Source of the DNA: Desulfobacterales bacterium
Lineage (GTDB): Bacteria > Desulfobacterota > Desulfobacteria > Desulfobacterales > SpSt-501
Direction of reading: 5' to 3'
DNA length: 29,643 nt
NCBI GenBank assembly: GCA_025454275.1
Contig: JALOOS010000003.1
Span: 1-29,643 of the forward strand
The notes under the pieces were generated by a model. The model did not search any database, had not been told where the DNA came from, and was given only the letters and a program-made list of their open reading frames with translations. The stretch's first letter is position 1; the number at the start of each line of letters is the position of its first letter. Positions 23,810 through 29,643 of this stretch are shown piece after piece. Made by a program: the position numbers and the translations under genes.

Positions 23810-24853
23810 CTATCGCGCCCGATCATTATCAAGTCGTTCGACCCTCTCGCGGATGCGCCGCCAGGCCTCATCCGGGATACTGGCGCCGACCACCTTGCAT
23901 ACCTCGTACCCGCAGAGCGACCCCAGTTCCCCGCAGCGCTCCAGGGGATACCCCGACACCAGGCCGTAGAGGAACCCCGACGCCCAGAGGTCCCCGGCAC
24001 CGGTGGTGTCCACGACCGGCCCCTCGCCGCCGGCCGCGGGAACGGCGATGACCCGGCCGTCGCTCTTGATCAGACTGCCGCGCTCCCCTGTTTTCAGCAC
24101 CGCGATCTCCACCCCGCGCCCGAGGGCCGCGAGGGCCGCGAGCGGCTCAGTCTCGCCGGAATAGGCGCGCGCCTCGTCCTCGTTGGCGAGGAGAATGTCA
24201 ACGTACTCCGCAACCATCTCACCGAGCAACTCACGGGCCTCCTGCACCACGTTGAAGCTGGCGAGATCGAGGGAGACCCGGGCGCCGGCCGCGCGCGCCA
24301 GGCGCAGGGCCCGGCGTAAAAGCTCCGGGTTAAAGAGCAGGTAGCCCTCGACGTGTACGATCGAGGCCCCGTGGAAAAGCTCCTCCGCGATCTCCTCCGC
24401 CCGGGTTTCGGCGGCGGCCCCCAGGAAGGTGAACATGGAGCGCTGGGCGTCGGGCGTGATGATGGAGAGCACCCGGCCCGTCGGGGTGTTGGAGCGGAAG
24501 AGCCGGGGCTCGACATTGTGGGCCCGCAGGGCCTTTTCGAAGTAATCGCCCATGGCACCGTTGCCGCGTTTGCCGATGAACCGCGCCCGCCCCCCGAGCC
24601 GGCTCACCCCCACGACGGTGTTGCAGGCCGAGCCGCCGGGAACCACCTTGGGCACGCCGCCGGAGCAGGCGAGGGTTTGCTCGATCTGCTCGGGGGCGAC
24701 ATAGACCATGCCCCCTTTGAGCGCCCCGACGGAGTTCAGGAAAGCGTCGTCCTCGTGGGCCAGGATGTCCACCAGGGCCGAGCCGACCCCTACCAGCAGT
24801 CCGGGGGCGGCCGTTTCCGGCCGGGGGTATGGTGTGTCGCCGGTGGTGTGCAT
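23810..24853 (-). CDS. PfkB-family carbohydrate/nucleoside kinase (adenosine-kinase-like)
   Basis: ATP-dependent kinase of the ribokinase fold, 347 aa. The N-terminal part has 'GVGSALVDILA' and the substrate-binding 'VPGGSACNTVVGVSRLGG' around 71-88. The C-terminal PfkB signature 'DTTGAGDLWASGFLYGL' starts at 282, with catalytic D288. 'YLLFNPELL' and 'ILLANEDEARAY' are also typical. The N-domain spacing and 'IVHVEGYLL' resemble bacterial adenosine kinase-like members more than ribokinase or fructokinase, but the substrate cannot be settled by eye. ATG 24853 has AAGGA upstream. It sits 15 bases after the SH3 gene. Confidence 0.93.
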   Translation of the reverse strand: MHTTGDTPYPRPETAAPGLLVGVGSALVDILAHEDDAFLNSVGALKGGMVYVAPEQIEQTLACSGGVPKVVPGGSACNTVVGVSRLGGRARFIGKRGNGAMGDYFEKALRAHNVEPRLFRSNTPTGRVLSIITPDAQRSMFTFLGAAAETRAEEIAEELFHGASIVHVEGYLLFNPELLRRALRLARAAGARVSLDLASFNVVQEARELLGEMVAEYVDILLANEDEARAYSGETEPLAALAALGRGVEIAVLKTGERGSLIKSDGRVIAVPAAGGEGPVVDTTGAGDLWASGFLYGLVSGYPLERCGELGSLCGYEVCKVVGASIPDEAWRRIRERVERLDNDRAR

Positions 24854-24868
24854 GTCGAATTTATCCTT

Positions 24869-25315
24869 TTACCATACAAGAGAGTCGTGAATCCACCCCT
24901 TGTCGCCGTCGGCGTGCTCGATATGAATCCAGCGGCCTTCGCGCTTGAGCACCTTGAAGGGCACCCCCTTGTCGAGTTTGATCAGGGCCGCGTGGTCGGT
25001 TCCGGGTCCGGCCCGCAGCTGAACCCCGTTTTGCTTGGTGATCACCGTAGGGGTCTTGTCCACCAGCGAGTTGTGAACCCAGCCGGCATCCCCTTCGAAG
25101 TCCTTGAAACGCATCCACGGGCCGGAGGCCTCGATCACCTCGATCGGATGGTATCTCTCGATCTTCCACAGGACGTCGTGGGTCGGACCGGGGCCGGAGC
25201 GGACGTTGGCTTCCGAGGCGCTTATCGCCATGCGTTCGGCCGCCGCGGCCCCGCCGGCGTGCGTCGCCGTGAGGAGCAGCGCGAGCGCCACCGCCAATAA
25301 GTGGATCCTCCTCAT
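24869..25315 (-). CDS. Secreted protein with two bacterial SH3 domains
   Basis: 148 aa from ATG 25315 (GAGG 6 bases upstream). An alternative ATG at 25333 adds 6 residues. Signal peptide 'HLLAVALALLLTATHAGG', then two SH3b repeats at about 28-87 and 88-148. Each carries the hallmark 'NVRSGPG' type turn ('ANVRSGPGPTHDVLWKI', 'VQLRAGPGTDHAALIKL') and a closing 'GWVHNSLV' / 'GWIHDSLVW'. SH3b domains usually bind cell-wall peptides or other envelope partners. There is no catalytic domain, so it is probably an adaptor or sensor in the periplasm. Between a phosphatase gene and the PfkB kinase gene. Confidence 0.88.
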   Translation of the reverse strand: MRRIHLLAVALALLLTATHAGGAAAAERMAISASEANVRSGPGPTHDVLWKIERYHPIEVIEASGPWMRFKDFEGDAGWVHNSLVDKTPTVITKQNGVQLRAGPGTDHAALIKLDKGVPFKVLKREGRWIHIEHADGDKGWIHDSLVW

Positions 25316-25363
25316 GAACTGCCTCGTCTCCATTCAACCTGCCGCCGGATGCCTCCAGCGGGC

Positions 25364-25999
25364 TCAGGCCTGGAAGAAAACCACCTCGGGAAACTGCACA
25401 CAGGTCAGCCGGTTGCCGTAAACGGCACCGGTGTCGATTCCGATCTTGTCCCCCGCCACGAACGGGGTTTCAAACGGCGTATGGCCGAAGACCACCCGTT
25501 TCTCGAAGGGCTTGGCGCAGTGGATGAACTTCTCCCGGATCCAGAGCAGGTCGTCCGGAGACTGGTGCTCGAGCGCCACCCCATGCCGCAGACCGGCGTG
25601 GACGAAAACGGCGTCGGCCGTTTCGTGGTAGAGTGCCAGGCTCTCAAAAAAACGCATGTGACGTGAGGGAATCGGGTTTGCGGCCGATGCGCTCGCCCGG
25701 CCCAGATAGCTCTCCAGCGTCTGGCGCCCGCCGTTGTAGAGATAGGTTACGCGATCCCGGCCCGAGAGGTAGTCGGCCAGCATCTCCTCGTGGTTGCCCT
25801 TTAGAAAAACGGTTTGAGGGTAGCGGGCCTGAAGCCCCACCAAGTGCTCCACCACCTCGAAGGCGCCCGGGCCCCGGTCGATGTAGTCGCCGATGAAAAG
25901 CAGCCGGTCGCGCGACCAGTCGATGGGGATCGTGTCGAGCAGGCGGCAGAGCTTCTCGTAGCAGCCGTGAATATCGCCGATGGCGAAGATGCGTTCCAT
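25364..25999 (-). CDS. PPP-family metallophosphoesterase (serine/threonine phosphatase-like)
   Basis: 211 aa from ATG 25999. Metal-binding motifs in order: 'GDIHG' at 8-12, 'GDYIDRG' at 37-43, 'GNHE' at 68-71, a histidine in 'VFVHAGLRHG', and 'VVFGHTPF' near 180. These are the full dinuclear centre of the bacterial PPP/PrpA type phosphatases (also seen in ApaH). The short length and lack of ApaH-specific regions favour a PrpA-like protein phosphatase or a small phosphodiesterase. It is 10 bases after the radical SAM gene. Confidence 0.92.
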   Translation of the reverse strand: MERIFAIGDIHGCYEKLCRLLDTIPIDWSRDRLLFIGDYIDRGPGAFEVVEHLVGLQARYPQTVFLKGNHEEMLADYLSGRDRVTYLYNGGRQTLESYLGRASASAANPIPSRHMRFFESLALYHETADAVFVHAGLRHGVALEHQSPDDLLWIREKFIHCAKPFEKRVVFGHTPFETPFVAGDKIGIDTGAVYGNRLTCVQFPEVVFFQA

Positions 26000-26009
26000 G
26001 CGACCCCGC

Positions 26010-26945
26010 TTAGAGCCGCCGGAAGGTCCGATGCGGCCGGTCCAACCGGTGCAGCCCCTCCTCCAAGGCTTCCAGGACGGCGGCATGGTACTCGGCCGCC
26101 GTCACCCCATGCTCCAGCCCATCCACCTCGTCCGCCCGTCCGCAGGGCCGGTATTGGGACATCACGTTCACGTAGGTGTCGCGGGAGATCTCCTGCGCGA
26201 TAAAGCGCATCACGCGGCGGGTGTCGGCCATCCCCCGCGGCAGCACCAGGTGGCGAACCAGGAGGCCGCGCCGCGCCAGACCGCGCTCGTCCAGGACCAG
26301 GTCCCCGACCTGGCGATGCATTTCCCGCAGCGCCGCCCGGGCCACCTCCGGATAGTCGGGGGCCCGGCAGGTGCGGTCGGCCACCCCCGGGTCCCAGAAC
26401 TTGAAGTCCGGCATGTAGATGTCCACCACCCCGTCCAGGAGTTTCAGGGTGCCCGGCGAGTCGTAGCCGCCCGAGTTGAAGACGATCGGGATGCGGAGAC
26501 CTTGCGGCACGGCGATCTCGAGCGCACTCAGGATCTGGGGTACGACATGGGAGGGAGTGACGAAATTGATGTTGTGACAGCCGTGCGCCTGGAGGGCCAT
26601 CATCATCGCCGCCAACTGCTCGTCGGAAACCTCCTCGCCGGCCCCTTCATGGCTGATTTCGAAATTCTGGCAGAAGAGGCAGAGCAGGTTGCAGCGGCTG
26701 AAAAAAATGGTGCCCGAGCCGCAATCGCCCACCAAAGGGCTCTCTTCCCCGAAATGCGGGGTGAAGCTCGCCACCTTGGCCGCCCGGCCGGTCCGGCAGA
26801 ATCCCATCTCCCCGGCTGCCCGGTCGACCCGACACGTGCGCGGGCAGAGCGTGCACTCGGAGAGGCGGGCCGCAGCGTCCGCGCTCAATTCTCGCAGGCG
26901 GCCGCTTTGATGGGTGCGCCGAAAGGCCGGCTCGGGTGCGCTCAT
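26010..26945 (-). CDS. Radical SAM protein, PflA-like (COG1313 type)
   Basis: 311 aa from ATG 26945 (GAGAG upstream; the frame runs open to 27029 inside the Fur gene but without support). The radical SAM cluster motif is C85-x3-C89-x2-C92 in 'SRCNLLCLFCQN'. An extra N-terminal cysteine set, C31, C34, C38 and C50 ('CTLCPRTCRV', 'GFC'), is typical of the COG1313 subfamily often labelled putative pyruvate-formate-lyase-activating enzymes. Later marks: 'HNINFVTPSHVVPQIL', 'IPIVFNSGGYDS', 'DIYMPDFKFWD'. The substrate is unknown. No pyruvate formate-lyase gene is near. Confidence 0.93.
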   Translation of the reverse strand: MSAPEPAFRRTHQSGRLRELSADAAARLSECTLCPRTCRVDRAAGEMGFCRTGRAAKVASFTPHFGEESPLVGDCGSGTIFFSRCNLLCLFCQNFEISHEGAGEEVSDEQLAAMMMALQAHGCHNINFVTPSHVVPQILSALEIAVPQGLRIPIVFNSGGYDSPGTLKLLDGVVDIYMPDFKFWDPGVADRTCRAPDYPEVARAALREMHRQVGDLVLDERGLARRGLLVRHLVLPRGMADTRRVMRFIAQEISRDTYVNVMSQYRPCGRADEVDGLEHGVTAAEYHAAVLEALEEGLHRLDRPHRTFRRL

Positions 26946-26973
26946 GCAGGCTCTCGTGTGGGCGGTTGGCGGC

Positions 26974-27654
26974 TCAGGAGGCCGCCGGCTCGACAATGAT
27001 TTTCTGGGCCAGACCGCGGCCGATCGCATAGCGCTTCATATCGACCGATACGGCGAGCTGCCCCTGGCCGTTGTTGCTGATCACCTCGATGCGATCACCC
27101 TGCCGCAGCCCCATGGTCATCAGGCGCAGGCGGGAGGCGGCCCCGCCGTTGATGTCCCGAATGACCAGCCGTTCACCCGATTTGGCGAGGGTCAGCGGCA
27201 TGCGCCGCCGCCGTTCGCGGTTGCACTCGGCGCAAATCCCGTAAATCTCCATGCGGTGCTGGAGCATGTGGAAGCCGTGGGCGGCCGCCACCCGGATCTG
27301 GGCCTCTTCCAGGCGGTCCTCCTTGAACTCGATGATTTTGCCGCACTTGGTGCAGATCATGTGGTCGTGGTGCTGGCCGAGATGGTGGTGTTCGTAGCGG
27401 ATCTCCCCGTTGTCGAAGCGGCTCTGGCGTACAAAGCCGAAGTGGCCGAGGAGTTTGAGGGTTTCGCGCACGAATTCCGGCGTGAGGCTCTCGCCCCGTG
27501 CGGAGAGAGTCCGGCAGAGATCCTCGCAGGTCAGGTGCTTTTCGGTCGACAGGAAAGCGTCCAGAACCTTGAAGCGATCCTCGAAGAGGTCAGGGGCTTC
27601 ATGGCTGAAAAGCTTTTTGAACTGCTCTTTTTCCTGGGAGTGGATGCGCGGCAT
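26974..27654 (-). CDS. Fur-family repressor fused to a FeoA domain
   Basis: 226 aa, about 75 longer than a plain Fur. Residues 1-85 form the winged-helix DNA-binding part ('RFKVLDAFLSTEKHLTCEDL', 'VRETLKLLGHFGFV'). 86-150 is the dimerisation/metal part with the histidine-rich 'HHHLGQHHDHMIC', and zinc ligands CTKC (101-104) and CAEC (141-144). Residues 152-223 are a complete FeoA/SH3-like domain ('MPLTLAKSGERLVIRDINGG', 'RLRLMTMGLRQGDRIEVI', 'YAIGRGLAQKIIVEP'). The start ATG has only a weak ribosome site, 23 bases after the FmdB stop. DtxR-type repressors carry a similar C-terminal SH3 domain, so the fusion may serve metal or partner sensing. Metal specificity is not evident. Confidence 0.93.
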   Translation of the reverse strand: MPRIHSQEKEQFKKLFSHEAPDLFEDRFKVLDAFLSTEKHLTCEDLCRTLSARGESLTPEFVRETLKLLGHFGFVRQSRFDNGEIRYEHHHLGQHHDHMICTKCGKIIEFKEDRLEEAQIRVAAAHGFHMLQHRMEIYGICAECNRERRRRMPLTLAKSGERLVIRDINGGAASRLRLMTMGLRQGDRIEVISNNGQGQLAVSVDMKRYAIGRGLAQKIIVEPAAS

Positions 27655-27677
27655 CGGCGTCGGATCCCGGCGAGCGG

Positions 27678-27929
27678 TCAGCGTGCATGTCCCGGGAGCT
27701 CCCAGGTCGTGCAGGAGCCGCCCGAGCAGCTGCGGTTCTGGACCGAAGGGCCCGCGTTTTTGCCCTTTCCGCCGCTCTCACCCATCGCATAGCAGGATTT
27801 GCTGATGATCCGCTCGAGCTCCACGGACGCGCATTGGGGGCATTTCAGATCGACCTCTTCGTCCCGGTTCATGACGAGGATTTCAAAGCATTCGTTGCAT
27901 TCGCCGCAGCGAAATTCGAAAATCGGCAT
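27678..27929 (-). CDS. FmdB-family zinc-ribbon protein
   Basis: 83 aa from ATG 27929, with AGAGG 8 bases upstream. The N-terminal zinc ribbon has the standard 'MPIFEFRCGECNECFE' start and a second Cys pair in 'CPQC' (30-33). The C-terminal tail is disordered and Gly/Ser/Lys-rich, with 'CSGGSC', as in other FmdB-type proteins. The family is named for a putative regulator of formamidase, but most members have no known function. First gene of the leftward seven-gene unit, directly before the Fur-FeoA gene. Confidence 0.92.
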   Translation of the reverse strand: MPIFEFRCGECNECFEILVMNRDEEVDLKCPQCASVELERIISKSCYAMGESGGKGKNAGPSVQNRSCSGGSCTTWELPGHAR

Positions 27930-27961
27930 CAAAACCACCTCTTATCAAACAATTTAGAATC

Positions 27962-27974
27962 AAAATAGTATTTT
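27962..27974. promoter_or_regulatory. Perfect 6-1-6 palindrome over the FmdB-Fur promoter
   Basis: AAAATA-G-TATTTT, overlapping the -10 box at 27970-27975. A palindrome with a one-base centre in an otherwise GC-rich genome, covering the promoter of a unit whose second gene is a Fur-family repressor, is a good candidate for an autoregulatory operator. It is not a classical GATAAT Fur box. Confidence 0.5.
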
Positions 27975-27997
27975 AGCCATGGCGTCGGGAATGTCAA
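27970..27997 (-). promoter_or_regulatory. Sigma-70 promoter of the FmdB-Fur unit
   Basis: Minus strand TTGACA (27997-27992, perfect consensus), 16-base spacer, TAAAAT (27975-27970, one mismatch). Transcription would begin near 27963, about 33 bases before the FmdB ATG. Confidence 0.7.
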
Positions 27998-28127
27998 GGA
28001 TTGATCGCCGCAGCCGGCCGGATGACAGCAAGGCAGGGCCGATATATGTTTTCGGGCACGGAGGGAGGCGCTCTGAGCCTCGATTCGAGGTCCGTTGGCA
28101 CCTCCCCCTGACGACGATGGGAGCTTC

Positions 28128-29303
28128 ATGGGTCCGCCTGTCACACGAACGATGCGCTGGGTATCCCGGATCGCCGCGATCGACCGCGCCGCATGGAACC
28201 GGCTCGCCTTGCCCGTGACGACCCCTTTCCTGGAATGGGATTGGCTGTGGCTGATGGAGACCTCCGGCAGCGTCGCCCCCGGCAGCGGTTGGATCCCGCA
28301 GCACTTGACCGTCTGGGCGGAGAACGAGCTCATCGCCGCAGCCCCGCTCTACGTCAAAAGCCACAGTGGCGGGGAGTTCGTCTTCGATCACGCCTGGGCG
28401 GAGGCGGCCGGCCGGCTGGGGGTGGACTATTACCCCAAACTCGTCGGGATGAGCCCCTTCACCCCCTTGATCGGCTATCGCTTTCTCACGGCCCCGGGGG
28501 AGGACGAGAAAGGGCTGACCGCGGAGATGCTCGCTGAGATCGATGCCTTCTGCCGCCGCCACGATCTATCCGGGGCCAGCTTCCTCTTCGCGGATCCGTT
28601 GTGGGCGGAGGCGGTCTCCGGCAGCGGCTACTCCGCCTGGGTGCATCCGAGCTTTGGCTGGGTGAACGAGAGTTTCTCCGGTTTCGAGGACTACCTCTCC
28701 GTCTTCAACTCCAACCAGCGCCGCAACATCCGCCGGGAGCGGGCCCAGCTCAGGCGCGCGGGGGTCCGCGTGGAAATGGTTTCCGGCAGCGAGCTGCCGA
28801 GGGAGCTCTACGCACACATGTACCGCCTCTACGCCCGCACCAACGACCAGTTCGGGCCGTGGGGCTGCAGATACCTGACGCCGGAGTTCTTCGATCTCCT
28901 CCCCGCGCGTTTCGGGCACCGGCTGGTGTTCGCGGTGGCCCGCAGCCTATCTGCCGGCGCAGCGCCGATCGGCATGTCGATGTGCGCAGTCAAGGGGGAC
29001 CATTTGTACGGTCGTTACTGGGGGTGCCTGGAGGAGGTGGAGTTCCTGCACTTCGAGGCGTGCTATTACAGCCCGATCGAGTGGGCGATCACCCGGGGGC
29101 TAAGCCGGTTCGACCCGGGCGCGGGGGGCGGGCACAAGCTCAGGCGGGGATTTCAGCTCACGCCGAACCTCAGCCTCCATCGCTTCCAGCACCCCGCCCT
29201 GCGGCGGGTGATGGAACGGCATATCGGCGCCATCAACCGTCGCGAGCAGGAGGAGATCGCCGCGATCAACCGCGAGCTGCCCCTGCGCCGGCAGAGCTCT
29301 TGA
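28128..29303 (+). CDS. FemAB-like / peptidogalycan-type acyltransferase
   Basis: 391 aa from ATG 28128, which has GGGAG 6 bases upstream (a TTG at 28095 would add 11 residues). It belongs to the GNAT-fold FemAB-like group (PF04339/COG3146, 'peptidogalycan biosynthesis/recognition'). Typical stretches: 'TPFLEWDWLWLMETSGS', 'APLYVKSHSGGEFVFDHAW', 'YYPKLVGMSPFTPLIGYRFL', 'FNSNQRRNIRRERAQLRRAG', 'YGRYWGCLEEVEFLHFEACY' and the C-terminal 'FDPGAGGGHKLRRGFQLTP'. Its substrate is unknown; related proteins are thought to add amino acyl or acyl groups to envelope molecules. The last 38 bases overlap the convergent DUF3568 gene. No clear promoter was found in the 198-bp gap before it. Confidence 0.88.
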   Translation: MGPPVTRTMRWVSRIAAIDRAAWNRLALPVTTPFLEWDWLWLMETSGSVAPGSGWIPQHLTVWAENELIAAAPLYVKSHSGGEFVFDHAWAEAAGRLGVDYYPKLVGMSPFTPLIGYRFLTAPGEDEKGLTAEMLAEIDAFCRRHDLSGASFLFADPLWAEAVSGSGYSAWVHPSFGWVNESFSGFEDYLSVFNSNQRRNIRRERAQLRRAGVRVEMVSGSELPRELYAHMYRLYARTNDQFGPWGCRYLTPEFFDLLPARFGHRLVFAVARSLSAGAAPIGMSMCAVKGDHLYGRYWGCLEEVEFLHFEACYYSPIEWAITRGLSRFDPGAGGGHKLRRGFQLTPNLSLHRFQHPALRRVMERHIGAINRREQEEIAAINRELPLRRQSS

Positions 29304-29643
29304 GCCGGGCGGCGATGAACTCGTGAAAGGAGGCGGAAGCCTCCCGGTCCCAGAGGCCGACCCGACCGGTCCGGATGGCGACCTCGGTCACCTCGAGGTT
29401 GACGATCCGGACCTTGATCGTCATGGGCGTGCCGTCCCGGCGCTCGGTGGTGATGATCGACCGGTCGCCCTCGCTGCGGGTCTCGAGGAGCGGCATCTCC
29501 AGATCCTGGAGCAGTTGCGTGCAGACCCGCATAACGTCGGTGTAGGCGGCGGGGTAGGCACGGATCAATTCGCCCTGGACGTATGAGTAGGCCCCGGCCC
29601 CGGCCCCCGCGCCGACCGCCAGGGCGGCACAACCGGCCGTCGC
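29266..29643 (-). CDS. DUF3568 family lipoprotein (C-terminal part)
   Basis: The frame is open to base 29643 and continues beyond the window; 125 residues are visible. It begins in 'GCAALAVGAGAGAGAYSYVQ', where the cysteine is probably the lipidation site of a signal peptide that lies mostly outside the window, followed by a Gly/Ala hinge. The rest is one small alpha/beta domain ('AYTDVMRVCTQLLQDLEM', 'SIITTERRDGTPMTIKVRIV', 'TEVAIRTGRVGLWDREAS') as in DUF3568 proteins. Function unknown; probably anchored in the periplasm. A TTG at 29568 is not the real start. Its 3' end overlaps the FemAB-like gene by 38 bases. Confidence 0.85.
   Translation of the reverse strand, partial: ATAGCAALAVGAGAGAGAYSYVQGELIRAYPAAYTDVMRVCTQLLQDLEMPLLETRSEGDRSIITTERRDGTPMTIKVRIVNLEVTEVAIRTGRVGLWDREASASFHEFIAARLKSSAGAGAARG

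Overview
The window is a GC-rich stretch of bacterial chromosome made of tightly packed housekeeping and envelope genes. The gene set points to a Gram-negative anaerobe of the Desulfobacterota (former Deltaproteobacteria). The pointers are an LL-diaminopimelate aminotransferase, a short XRE-type regulator heading a pilMNOPQ cluster, an NtrC-type two-component pair, a FmdB / Fur-FeoA pair, and a LysR protein resembling the selenium-metabolism regulators of that group. This assignment is an inference from gene content. I see no insertion sequence, phage gene, CRISPR array, tRNA or rRNA.

Layout: 1-2.1 kb holds the start of a branched-chain amino-acid type solute-binding protein (leftward, cut by the window edge), then dapL (rightward) and a convergent HU gene with a hairpin between them. 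From 2.1-5.7 kb there is an orphan MlaC-like protein (rightward) facing a leftward comM - tatC - unknown operon. From 5.9-8.55 kb a rightward run encodes a DUF4390 protein, RsmD, CoaD and the LysR regulator. It meets a leftward pair, 5-formyl-THF cyclo-ligase and Pcm (8.57-9.85 kb). Divergent to these, serS - thrC - TPR lipoprotein run rightward (9.99-13.6 kb).

A strong bidirectional terminator at 13.6 kb separates that run from a leftward type IV pilus operon (HTH regulator - pilM - pilN - pilO - pilP - pilQ, 13.67-19.65 kb). A 0.6-kb gene-free control region with an AT-rich pocket follows. A rightward histidine kinase / sigma-54 response regulator pair comes next (20.28-23.1 kb). From 27.9 back to 23.1 kb runs a leftward seven-gene unit: FmdB zinc ribbon, Fur-FeoA fusion, radical SAM protein, PPP-type phosphatase, double-SH3 secreted protein, PfkB sugar/nucleoside kinase and a membrane TPR protein. 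The window closes with a FemAB-like acyltransferase (rightward) overlapping a DUF3568 lipoprotein (leftward, cut by the edge).

Most genes are core functions: lysine and threonine biosynthesis, CoA and folate, tRNA charging, rRNA modification, protein repair, Tat export and type IV pili. The most unusual points are a TatC that appears to lack the two glutamates used for twin-arginine recognition, a Fur repressor fused to a FeoA domain with a perfect 6-1-6 palindrome over its promoter, a pair of 30-bp-spaced direct repeats upstream of the pil operon, and a serS gene that looks leaderless. I did not find a clearly new multi-gene system; the candidates above are the nearest things to one.
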